This document shows positions 1 through 9,813 of a stretch of 64,000 nt of DNA, one piece after another. Position numbers and translations under genes: made by a program. The stretch's first letter is position 1; each line of letters begins with the position of its first letter. Where the stretch lies: contig OZ017766.1 of the NCBI GenBank assembly GCA_963969345.1, positions 5,022,001 to 5,086,000 of the forward strand, written 5' to 3'. A model generated the notes under the pieces. The model worked only from the letters and a program-made list of their open reading frames with translations. It did no database searches and was not told the origin of the DNA. This DNA is from Turbatrix aceti. Its lineage: Eukaryota; Nematoda; Chromadorea; Rhabditida; Panagrolaimidae.

Positions 1-1227
1 CGTTTGCGGACTTGATTGACATGCTCACGACCACACGCTCACCGCGACGCACGATGCGTTCGATCATTTCGGCTTCTTCAATTGTCAGACAGACTGCGGG
101 AATGCTCGCGGCTGTAAAGGAATCGATTTAGGGATGAAGAACGAAATTTTTGATTCAGAAATAAAAAAAATGTAATTTTTTATCGAAAAAAATTAACGGG
201 AAATAAAGTAACAAAAAATGTTACTCTTCAAATTCTGGCAACGAAAAGTAACATAAAATGGATCAAAAACTGTTACTCCAAAAATTTTGAAAACAAAAAG
301 TAACATTTCCGCGACTTTTGAATATTATTCAGCACACGTGAAGTAACAAATTTACGATCAAAAACTGTTATTTACGAAAATTTGAAAATCAAAAGTAACA
401 TTTTTACGAGTTTTGAATGTTACTCGCAAAAATCAGACCAATGTACGATTTTGTTTGTACTTTTTATGCATTTTTCACGTTTTTTTTCTTATGTATGCGT
501 GATTTTTTTTGTTGTTTTATGCAAAACTTACGTTTATATCCCTGTCCGGTATGAGGTGATCCAATAGAAAACGGTGCAATAGACTTGACTAGAAACCCGA
601 TGCCTCCGGCAGCCTGGACCTTGTCGGCCGCCGACCGGTATCCAGCAGTCTTACCGTACCCCTTCCACTCAGGAATCATTAGCACGATTTTACCCGATAC
701 ATTGCGTTGATCGAGTTCTTCAAAATCGTGCACGACAACCACCTCTCCGAAGATTTCAGCGGGATCTACGCCGGCTACGGTCAGTGAGGTGAGTCTTTGT
801 TTCCGTGGCTCGATCATCGAGACATCGTCATCACCCCGTACCCAGTATGGTAGACCGTAGACTGGCTCCAGTCGAGCGGGAAAACCTTCCTGTGTTAGCT
901 TGGCCAAGAGGTAGTTCAGAGAGCTAAAAAAAATTTTGATGAATGCAAAAAAAAGGGCACCTACTCTGTCAACGCAGTAGAACCAACTTGGCGGTGTCCA
1001 AATCGATCAACGAGTGCGGCAAGCCAATTCCATGCAAGACCGGATTCGTTACGATCACCTTCGCTTTTGATGAAGTCTATGAGGGTTACGGTACTGTTTT
1101 CGAGCTGAAAAAAATTTCATTCAAAAATTTGAAATAAATATAAAATTCTTACGCTGGGTTTTAGGGTACTGAATTTGGCTACTGCTTGGCATCCGAGAAA
1201 CAGGTGAAGTAGGTATATCAGTCGCAT
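1..1227 (-). CDS. CPQ: Carboxypeptidase Q, secreted M28 metallopeptidase (5' part)
   Basis: Four exons, read right to left: 1153-1227, 965-1104, 532-923 and 1-111, the last cut by the window edge. Junction phases agree throughout. The 25-residue first exon (MRLIYLLHLFLGCQA...) is a plausible signal peptide, so the product is probably secreted or lysosomal like human CPQ. The next exons follow CPQ residue by residue, including the KSIAPFSIGSPHTG block and, in the last exon, IPAVCLTIEEAEMIERI. Family members are zinc dipeptidases that hydrolyse circulating peptides. The metal-binding catalytic half lies outside the window, so activity cannot be judged. The donor at 964 (GTAGGT) avoids an in-frame stop and restores the frame, which supports the model. 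The 420-bp third intron is filled with the interspersed GTTACT-type repeat. Confidence 0.85.
205..440 (+). repeat. GTTACT...AGTAAC interspersed repeat, cluster 1
   Basis: About five tandem copies of a 35-45-bp unit that begins GTTACTC or GTTATT, passes through AAATTCTG or AAATTTTGA, and ends AAAAGTAACA. They lie in the third intron of the carboxypeptidase Q gene. The unit ends are short inverted repeats (GTTACT/AGTAAC). The same unit recurs at many other sites in the window. Confidence 0.8.
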
Positions 1228-2108
1228 CTGTCAGCTGTAATCAGAACCTTCGTGTCACGACAGAATGTGTCATGCGCGAATTTGAGATCACAATTTGTCA
1301 GACTTTCGGACAAATTATCCGATTTTTGGACAAAAGTGTCCGATTTTTGAACAAAAAGGTCAGTTTTTCGGACAGTTGTTTTTTCCGACTTAAAATCAAA
1401 ATTTGTGAAACTGAAACTTCGAAAAAAAAATTTTTTATACCGAACCCCAAAAAACAGCTCTTCAGACTGTCCTCAAAACTGAAGCCAACCCAAGGCTTTA
1501 TAAAGGAAGTTTTCTAATACAATATTTATCAAAAAAAGGGCGGAAAGCAAAAAAAGAGGATGGAAGCGACTAAAGAGCAAGTCACCAAAGCAAGCACATT
1601 TTGGTAAAAATCCCGATCGCAAACTCTTTCTCGATGGATGATGACGACAGCCAAGTCGTCGAATCACCTGTAGCGTGTGGCGACGATGAAAAATCACGTC
1701 TTTATTGTGTGTGTGTGTAAAAAAGTGACAACACTACAGTCATTCATTCACCCACTAAATAAATTTCTGCCTTTTTTTCAGTACACAAACTTGTGTACGT
1801 AATACATTTGATTCTTGGTGACCGATACAAGAAAAAGGAAAACGGATAAAGACTGTTGTACACACAAAAAAAAGCGATTAACGTGGAGTACGTGTAAGCT
1901 GGGTGATTTGTGTGCTTCTTTGCTTTTCAACAAATAAATTTGCCCCCAAACAGATTCAAGTTGCTATTTCTGTTGGGTTTTTGGTCTAGACATCCGGGTC
2001 CAAAAAACTCATCGTAAACCCTTCCCTTTCAAAAAAAATAAAATACTGTAACAGGTGACAGGTAAAATTCAAAGCTCCCCTCTGAATCCAAATTCAAATA
2101 TTTCCTAA
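1228..2108. other. Intergenic, carboxypeptidase Q 5' flank
   Basis: No supportable gene. The stretch lies upstream of the carboxypeptidase Q start and downstream of the mitochondrial arginyl-tRNA synthetase, both on the minus strand, so it should hold the promoter of the former. At 1305-1378 a short degenerate repeat is visible, with several copies of a roughly 22-bp unit around TCCGATTTTTGGACAAAA. Confidence 0.5.
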
Positions 2109-2114
2109 TTTATT
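2109..2114 (-). terminator. Polyadenylation signal of the arginyl-tRNA synthetase gene
   Basis: AATAAA on the minus strand about 20 bases after the stop codon at 2134-2136. The position is typical for compact nematode 3' ends. Confidence 0.6.
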
Positions 2115-2133
2115 AAACCCAACAAAATAATAT

Positions 2134-4465
2134 TCAAAAACGATCGAGTGGCGTCAAACCGAGCAGGCGCATGCCATCGGCCAGGACCCGTTTGGCCGCC
2201 AAAAACACGAGCATCCGAGGCAGCGCCCTTTCTGTTGGCTGGCCCTTGATGTGCAGGGCCGCCATCGACGTGCCTATCTGATTCGCAAGCTCTGTGAGGT
2301 AGATAATCAGACGACACGGCTCCAGGCCGTGGTACGAGCCGTAGAGAGCGTTATCCAGGGAGTAAAGGTGCAGCGCGAGATGGTGAGCCTCACTCGCAGT
2401 GTCCAGGGGAAGGGATTCAATCGTAGGCAGACGAGATTCCAGCTGGGTGACTACGTCGGAGTTTACGTCAATCAGTGACGTCAAACGCGTGTGTTTGACC
2501 TGAAAAAACGTGAAAATGGTGCAAAACACAAAAAAAAAGTGTGTTGGTCAAATTTTGGTAAATAAAATTTTTTGGGGTGTTTTTGTTATTCTGATAACGT
2601 TCAAAATTTGAAAAAAATTGTTACTTTTCAGTCGGATTTTTGTGCATAACATATTTTTTTAGTTTTTTTTGTTACTTCGATAATATTCAAAATTTGAAAA
2701 AGTGTTACTTTTCAAAATCTGAATTTTGCAAATAACATTCAAAAGTCAAAAAGTTGTTACGTTTCACGGTCAGTTCAGATTACGTCATTTTTGCAGGTAA
2801 TTTTACTTTTATGGTCCCATTTTTTAGTGAACAACATGTTTTTTTGTTATTACTATGCACTTTCTTTTCACCCCCATAAAAGAAATTATGTCCAAAAAAT
2901 CCGTCAACAAAAAAATGAAGATCACACCCCAAAAAACTTTGTACCGTATTTTCAACCCCCTAAAAAAAACTCACGTGCAGCCAAAGCGCGTTATTTTGCT
3001 CCAAAGAAAACGCTCGGTTGAATGAAAACTGATATTCGGTGGCTTTTCGTCGCTTGAGATCGTTGAATAAAATTGCCGACGTCGAGAGATTTCGACAGAT
3101 GCCATCCAATTCTTCGGGGGCAGCCTTCATGGTTTTTGATGATTCCACAAATTTCCTAGCCAGGTGTTCACCGCGATGCATGAGGTAGTCTGCGGATTCG
3201 TTGCGTCCTGACCGTGTAGACATACCGAGAACGCGACCGAAGCCGTGGTGGATGATGCTGTTTGCTAGGTCGGATTCATCGATGGCGTTGAGAAGGACCT
3301 TGAGGTGAAAGAAATGACCGGTCTGCGCGCGATCGACGACGTAGTGGTACTCATCCGCGTTGAAGGATTGCTTTCTGTCTATGATACTGGCGAGTTCTCT
3401 GAAAAAATAAGGAAAAAAATAAGTGGTTAGATTAAGGAAAAAAACAAAAAAAAACCCGCCAAAAAAAACGACAAATTAAAAATACTATCTAAGGTAATGA
3501 AAAAAACGTAAAAAATGTTACTCCTAAAATTCAGAAAACGAAAGATAACAAAAAAGGCGGAAAAGATGTTATTCCTAAAATTCTGATAATGAAAAGTAAC
3601 ATAAATAGGGTCAAAAAATGTTACTCCAAAAATTCAGAAACCGAAAAGTAATAAAAAAGTAACGTCATAAAAAGTAACATTACGTTCATCACTCACCTCG
3701 ACAAATAAAGCGTAGAATCATCCGATTTCTGCAGCACCGCGTATCCGCCCCGCTCGGTGTCATGAATCGCCCAGAGTCCTTCCTTCGTCCGAAACACCGA
3801 TGGACAGTGCTTGATCATGTCGGATGCAATTCTTCGGGCCTCGGTCACGTGTCTCGATTCCTCATCCCAGCAGTCAAACGAGACACCCAGCCTATCGTAA
3901 AAGTCGACCAGATACTCGCGAGAGGTCTCCCTGAAATCCCGGTACAACGGCCACTTGTCGAGAGACCCCGTAGAGACGAGAGTGTTTTCCATGTCGCGAA
4001 AAAGCGTCCTCGCAGCTTCGGAAAACGCGGCATCGGTCTTGGCGAGTTTATTTGCCTCGACGTAGGCACGGGTCATGTGTTCGACCTTCTGCTTGGGTGA
4101 GAATCCGGTCCAGAGACTGTCGAGGCCATTGGCGTCGAAAAAAGTCGGCCAATGGCTCAGAAGAAGGCCAAACTGTGTTCCCCAGTCACCGAGGTAGTTT
4201 ATCGAGACGACATCGTGTCCTGCGCATCGGAGAATGTTTTGGATGAAATTTCCGTGTAGTGTCGACCTGGAGAAAAAAAATTGAGGATTGCATAAAAACT
4301 CGAGGCCTAAAAAACCCTGAACCTCAGATTTCCAATGTGAAAGGTCTTGGCAACATTTGGAGATGAAAAATCCAAACAAATTTTTTTTCGCTTTGTGATC
4401 TTGGTGCCTAGAATGTGCTTGAACGGATTGGGATTCTCAATCAGGAGTCTCAAGTAGGCCTGCAT
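2134..4465 (-). CDS. RARS2: Mitochondrial arginyl-tRNA synthetase, short N-terminus
   Basis: Four exons (4323-4465, 3697-4266, 2975-3398, 2134-2499) encode 500 residues with consistent phases. The enzyme charges mitochondrial tRNA-Arg. Diagnostic blocks are visible: [24 protein letters not shown] around the class I HIGH site, [22 protein letters not shown] at the degenerate KMSKS loop, WLHVKHTRL, and the DALR anticodon-binding end [16 protein letters not shown]. Two oddities stand out. The HIGH motif reads HIGN. The protein also starts only about 42 residues before that site, so the usual N-terminal Add1 domain of roughly 100 residues seems absent. A TTTATTTTTCAG acceptor lies 12 bases before the ATG with a stop codon between them, so this start fits trans-splicing. 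Missing upstream exons remain possible. The gene is divergent from RUSF1. Confidence 0.88.
2575..2775 (-). repeat. GTTACT...AGTAAC interspersed repeat, cluster 2
   Basis: Several units in reverse orientation (GTTACTTTT ... CAGATTTTTGTGCATAACAT) inside the third intron of the arginyl-tRNA synthetase gene. Confidence 0.75.
3495..3690 (+). repeat. GTTACT...AGTAAC interspersed repeat, cluster 3
   Basis: Four tandem units with AAAATTCTGA or AAATTCAGA cores in the second intron of the arginyl-tRNA synthetase gene. Orientation is opposite to cluster 2 in the neighbouring intron. Confidence 0.8.
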
Positions 4466-4770
4466 TCAAAAACAACTCTGAAAAATAAAAACACACGATC
4501 ACAATCGTCGTGAACAACATATTCAGTTAATATCCAAGATATCGCTCGATTGATCGTAATGGTTAAGAAAATGAATCCCAATCAGGCAAACAAAGGGATA
4601 AAAAGGATATCAAAGATTTTCAAGAAAGCAACCGAACAATTTTTTGTCGCGTCAGAAAAACGGGGAACACTCTGCGCAAACGATGTGTTCCCGAATTAAA
4701 AATTGCAAATAGATATAATTTTTTTATTTATTGTTTTTTCAAAGTCGCATACGTGTTCGTTTCACTCGCG
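4466..4770. promoter_or_regulatory. Divergent promoter region between RARS2 and RUSF1
   Basis: About 305 bp separate the start codons of two head-to-head genes. A T-rich acceptor (TTTATTTTTCAG on the minus strand) ends 12 bases upstream of the RARS2 ATG, and a T-rich run precedes the RUSF1 ATG. No TATA box or coding sequence was recognised. The promoter role is inferred from gene order only. Confidence 0.5.
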
Positions 4771-6297
4771 ATGGCTTCACCGGTCTTTGACGAATCCTAT
4801 GCAGGTGTCGCGATTCAGCGATACAATGACATCCTTCAGCCTCCGAAGCCTGTGTCGACGTCTTCTACGACACTCGGGATTTTGGACGCTGGAAAATCAC
4901 TTTTTATCTCTGTCTTTCTTCCCCAGGGCTATCCGCATACCGTGACGGTGGATTATGCGGAGTACCAGGTTTGGGATACGCTGCAGGCTTTTGCGAGTTC
5001 GCTGACTGGTGCCCTGGCCACGTCGGCTGTTCTCAAGGGTGTCGGTGTCGGGAATCAGGTTTGTTTTTTTTTCAAAAAAAAATTTTTGCGGGTTACGAAA
5101 AATAAAAAAAAATATTATCGAAGTAAAAAAATCTAAAAAAATTCTAAAAAAATTCTAAAAAAGTTTCGGAGCTTAAAAAAAATTTTTGATTTCCAAAAAA
5201 AATGAATTTTAGGAAGCCAATGTCCTGGCAGCTTCCCTCACCTGGGTCATGAAGGATGGCATCGGCATGATCGGTCGAATTGTCTTTGCCTGGGCTCGTG
5301 GCAGTCAACTGGACTCCAGTAAGTGCAACTCAATTTTTTCTGAATCTTCAATTTACCATTCCAGACTGCAAAAAGTGGCGCCTCGTCGCCGACATCCTCA
5401 ACGACGCTGCCTTCGGCTTTGAACTCCTCGCCCCGCATCTTTCGCCGGTCTTCTTCCCTCCCCTCGCCTGCACGTCGTCCATTCTCCGCTCCATCGTCGG
5501 CGTCGCGGGTGGCGCTACGCGAACCGCCGTCACCCGGCACCAGGCTCGTCGCGAGAATCTCGCGGATGTCGCAGCGAAGGACGGGAGTCAGGAGACCCTG
5601 GTCAATGTCATCAGCCTGGTGGTCAGCATGGTCATGCTTCCGGCCGTCGATCAAGCTCCTCGTTTTGTTCCTTTTCTCGCGGCATTTTTTGTCTTTGTGC
5701 ACATCTTTGCGAACTACAAAGCCGTGACTTCGTTGCTCTTTGACACGTTCAACCAGACGAGACTTGCTTATTGCGTCAGGTTTGGATTTAATTTTTTTGT
5801 CCTGAAATTTTTTTGGATGACACTATTCAGGGCCTATATCGACGGCTACGTTCCGGCGGTTGCGGAAGCGAACAAAGCAGAACCACTCTTCCGTCGACTT
5901 GGACCGAGGCGGAAGTTTGGGTGCTCTCTTTCTACTTTTTCGGTTGGTTTTTGATTTTTTTTGTCCTAAAAATCGTTTTTTTTAATAAAAAAAATTTTTT
6001 TGGTTTTTTCAGAAAATGGGTAAACCAATGCAAAACAGGGCAAAAAACGACCGATGGATAGCCGCGTTCCAAGAATCATTCCAGACAGCCGCGATCTCGA
6101 TTTCGACCGATGCAAACGGAATGGATCAACTCGATGCTGCGATTGCGGTCGAATTTTGTTCTGCTGCAAAATCTTGGCCTTCGGCCAGGACGATTGAAGA
6201 CTTCAAGAAACAAGCTGTCTCCGTTGGCTGGATTTTGGAAAGTCATCAGCTGGATTACGATGAATGGAGGTACACCACGGCGAAGAAATCAGAGTAA
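4771..6297 (+). CDS. RUSF1: RUS family protein 1 (DUF647)
   Basis: Five exons (4771-5058, 5213-5318, 5365-5779, 5831-5942, 6013-6297) give 401 residues, somewhat shorter than the human protein. The match to RUSF1/C16orf58 is clear: FLPQGYPHTVTVDYAEYQVWD, QAFASSLTGALAT, DGIGMIGRIVFAWARGSQLD, WRLVADILNDAAF, GGATRTAVTRHQARRENLADVAAKDGSQETLVN, and a C-terminal VGWILESHQLDYDEWR. DUF647 proteins are membrane-associated. The plant RUS members act in UV-B sensing and plastid function, while the animal role is poorly defined. Hydrophobic stretches around residues 195-250 fit membrane segments. The start is the first ATG of the open frame; the codon seven triplets upstream is GTG. The gene is convergent with SLC35F6, whose stop lies about 335 bp away. 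Confidence 0.92.
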
Positions 6298-6339
6298 ACG
6301 GTATTTTTTGTTGCATTATGTATAAATATTTATGATTAA

Positions 6340-6345
6340 AATAAA
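6340..6345 (+). terminator. Polyadenylation signal of RUSF1
   Basis: AATAAA about 43 bases after the RUSF1 stop codon. The remaining 280 bp up to the SLC35F6 stop is AT-rich and shows no gene. Confidence 0.55.
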
Positions 6346-6631
6346 TTATTATTTGCTTAAAAATCAAAAAAAGACGCAAAGAGCAAGTTTATTACAAAAT
6401 ACAAAATAAATAAAAACGTATGCAAAACTATAATAAATAAAAAAAATACCTGCTAAGTCATACAAACACACTCAAAAAGAGAAGGAAGGAAGTCCAGAAG
6501 GCGTACGTACGCGTACAGTTGCCTATCGCCTGCCTTTCAGTTAGATATACGTTACATTTGTGGAAGAAAGAGATAACACTGGTCATTGCTCTTTGATTGA
6601 TTCATTGACGATGGATGAGCAAGTACAGCGC

Positions 6632-8580
6632 TCAGGCATCATCCTCGCCGTCGTCGACGCCGACGAGAGGCTGCTCGTCGCCGGCAAAGTTGCCATCATC
6701 GGGTGCCCAGAAGGAGACACAGCACAGGCTGACGCGTTCGTTCTGGAGCGATGGAAGGACCTTTTCACGCACAGCGGGGCCGATGAGGATGTCGTTGTAC
6801 ACGAACATTCCGAGGATCAGAAACGCGAATCCGAGGATCTGAAAAAAAACACAATGAAAATAGTGGTCGTAAATGAAATGAAGAAAAAAAGAAAAGTAAT
6901 ATAAAAATGATCAAAAAATGTTACTCGTAAAATTCTGACAACGAAAAGTAACATAGAATCGATCAAAAAATGTTACTCCTGTAACCCCAGTGGAAGACCA
7001 GAGTTATACTCCTAAAATTATGATAATAAAAAGTAACATAAAATGAATAAAAAAATGTTACTCGCAGAAATCCGAAAATCGAAGGTAACACTTTTTTGCA
7101 CAAAAAAAAGTTACTTTTCGTATACGATCACTTTTGGTTTTATTACCACATTACTTTTTAGGCACAACATTTTTTCCTACCGCAAGCCCTTTTTTTGTTG
7201 TCAACAAACCTGGAAAGGAATAAACTGTTCTCCGAAAACCGGAATCGAGACCATCCAGATGACCAGAGTTCGAACGCTGTCCAAAACCATGCGAGTCGTC
7301 GCAGAGAGCGTTTTCGTCACCGTAACTCCTGCAAAGTTGAAGAACGCAATCGAGACCATGGTGAGGCAGAGAGCGACTGCAATCCATGGATTTGAGTGAA
7401 TCTGTTTGATGGCGAAGAAGACATCTTCAAGTCGTCCGTATGGATTGGACGAAAACGTGTGCGACACGTGGATGTAGTAGAACGGCACGAGCAGGCCACC
7501 CAGAAAGACGAGGCCAAAGAAGCCTTCGCAGCCGACGGCATAAAGCGGAGGGACGTCGTACTTGAGCAGCAGCTGTTGCTCGACGACCATTTGAATGGCA
7601 CAGATGATTTGGGCCATGATAATGAGCAGGTTGCCGGTAATGATACCGTTGATGTCGTCATTTGGACTGTTATCAAAGACAATATCCGAGACGCCGACGA
7701 TGACGAGGCCCAGGGTAACGAAGCCCATGCCGAGCCATTTGAAGCCCTGCAGACGGGTGTGCAGGAAGGCGACTGACAGAAGGCCCGTGAAAATGATAAC
7801 AGAGCCTAGAAAAATGTTCAAAATTTTGAAATGAGTGAAAAATAACGCATGCATGCTGAGCACATAAAGTAATATTGCAAGCGAAAATGAAAAGTAATAT
7901 AAAATAAGTCAAAAAATGTTACTCCTCAAATTCGGAAAATGAAAAGTAACATAAAACAAGTCAAAAAATGTTATGCGAGAAATCTGAAAACATAACGTAA
8001 CATTTTGGCGTCAAAATAACATTACTTTTCGAATACGATAACTTTTGGTCTTATCGTCAGATTTTTGTGCATAACATTCCTTGTTACCCCAAAATGTCCC
8101 CTGTACGACTCTCTTTCAAAATCTCACCTCGAAGCATCTGGAAGCTGGATGCGGACGTCAGATTGAGTCCGACGTACATGATAGACGTCGCCAGGACATC
8201 GCAGAGTGCCGGTGCAGCGAATAGAAAGGGATTTATAGCCGGTAGCGTGGGCTCGTGCTGATCGTAGTCAATGTCAAAAATAGCACCTTCATCGCCCTCC
8301 AGGTTATGGTTGCGCCAGATGCGTTTTCGTAGGAAAAAGTGAATAAAAAAGACGATTATACAGATAAATTCGCCGATAAACATGCATACTGCTTGAAAAA
8401 ATGGATGATCAAAGCGGATTCCCTGTGATACGAGACTGTCCGCCCATCTGAAAAAAATAAATTGTAAAATGAGCCGGGTGGTTGGATTCGTATAAAAACC
8501 AACTTTGCAGCTAGCGTGTTGAGCGAGCCGGTGACGACCATAAGCACTGCTATGGCGATAGATCCCCATACTGCGGACAT
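6632..8580 (-). CDS. SLC35F6: SLC35F6-type solute transporter
   Basis: Four exons (8504-8580, 8128-8447, 7210-7805, 6632-6838) encode 399 residues, close to the human protein in length, with all phases consistent. The product is a ten-helix drug/metabolite-superfamily transporter. Human SLC35F6 lies in lysosomal and mitochondrial membranes and binds ANT2; its substrate is unknown. Recognisable blocks are SLNTLAAKWADSL, FQAVCMFIGEF, APALCDVLATSIMYVGLNLTSASSFQMLRG, IIFTGLLSVAFL, ITGNLLIIMAQIICAIQMVVEQ, SIAFFNFAGVTVTKTLSATTRMVLDS and a final ILGFAFLILGMFVYN helix. The cytosolic tail is short and acidic. The second and third introns are both filled with the interspersed repeat. Confidence 0.92.
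6895..7160 (+). repeat. GTTACT...AGTAAC interspersed repeat, cluster 4
   Basis: About six units in the third intron of SLC35F6. One is interrupted by unrelated sequence near 6978-7008 (CCTGTAACCCCAGTGG...). The end of the cluster switches to the reverse orientation. Confidence 0.8.
7868..8085 (+). repeat. GTTACT...AGTAAC interspersed repeat, cluster 5
   Basis: Four to five units in the second intron of SLC35F6, again turning into the reverse orientation near 8020-8085 so that the cluster as a whole is roughly palindromic. Confidence 0.8.
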
Positions 8581-9334
8581 GACTGGATCCTCCGGGCTAA
8601 AAATATGAAAATAATAATAAAATTTCTGGACAACAATAATTCTGGAAAAGCTCGCATAGCAACGGTGAGAAATAAATTTTTTTGTTAAACGTGAGCGTTT
8701 TGTAAACAACAAAAATGAGTTAGTTTACACAACGTGCGTCTGTCAAAGATTAATCGTGATCTTTATTTAAAAAACAAATCACAATCAGGTTCAAAGATTC
8801 AAAGCTTTCCTAGGATCCTGGTCAAAAGCAGCGGTGAAATCCCGCCAAAATGTATACAAGTCATAATATACATCATCTCACCCCCGCCACCACCTATGCA
8901 GGCAGGCTACGCTACCGATCGAGCGACGACCCACTGGGCATGCCCCTACCTATCAACCGGAGCGTGTCTGGTGTCATGTCCTCCCCGCCCTCTGATAAGA
9001 AAAAAAATGACGACGTCGTTAGTGGTCAAAGAATATTGATGTACGCAACGAAACTGGAGTGGCGGAGCGGATATTTATTCGTTCTGCGAATGGACAACAA
9101 CATGAATCACGGCGAAAATCGATGCAATGTTCTCGTCCGCCTGCGACAGACGAGCCAGGTCACAAGCGGGATACATCAGGCTCTGTCATGACAAACAGCA
9201 AGCATTCGGGGAAAAAAATAAACACACAGCAGCCGTTGCAACGGAACAAACACCAACCCATTTGGCTTTGGCATCGTGTTCTAAATGGGAAGAACCTTCT
9301 ACACGTACGCGATTTTTTGGAAAAAAACATCCGC
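8581..9334. other. Intergenic, no gene recognised
   Basis: The stretch lies between the SLC35F6 start and the next repeat cluster. Short open frames exist on both strands, but none shows a domain, consistent codon use or splice logic. It presumably holds the SLC35F6 promoter. Confidence 0.4.
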
Positions 9335-9530
9335 GCACCTGTAAAGCAAAAAAATGTTGTGCGCAAAAATCTGACCACGAAAAGTAAATTTTCGGGACCT
9401 TTGAATGTTATGCGGAGTAACAAAATAACAACAAAAAATGTTACATTCAAAAATCCAAAAATGAAAAGTAATACAACATTGAAAATTCAGTGTTATTCCG
9501 GGTAACATGATAAAAAAAATGTTATGCACT
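9335..9530 (+). repeat. GTTACT...AGTAAC interspersed repeat, cluster 6
   Basis: Degenerate units of the GTTATGC / AAAATCTGA / AAAGTAA type, here in intergenic DNA. From here to 9813 nothing else is recognised. Confidence 0.65.
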
Positions 9531-9813
9531 AATTTAAAAATTTGATTTGACCAATCTTTCGCCAGACGTGCGTGCAAAAAGCAAGCAATTTAGACGCCCT
9601 GCTTGATAACTAAATCTGATAAGGCCAGCATTATAGTTGAACTTTGCGCTGACAATACATACTGACATTCAAATCACCCCACACCAGACAAAATAAGCAT
9701 ATTCCAAGGCGACAAAAATCATATAAAAAATTTCCCGTCAGCGGCATTCTTCAATCACAGGCAGAAAGAAGACTGTCGTCAGTCAGTTACTTCGACAAAC
9801 CTCCTCGGAAGTG

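Noticed and set aside
1272..1697. Short open frames on both strands between CPQ and RARS2
   Set aside because: Short, low-complexity, Lys/Phe-rich translations without homology or splice signals.
4753..4771. Earlier start for RUSF1 at 4753
   Set aside because: That codon is GTG; the first ATG in frame is 4771, which is typical for a eukaryotic gene.
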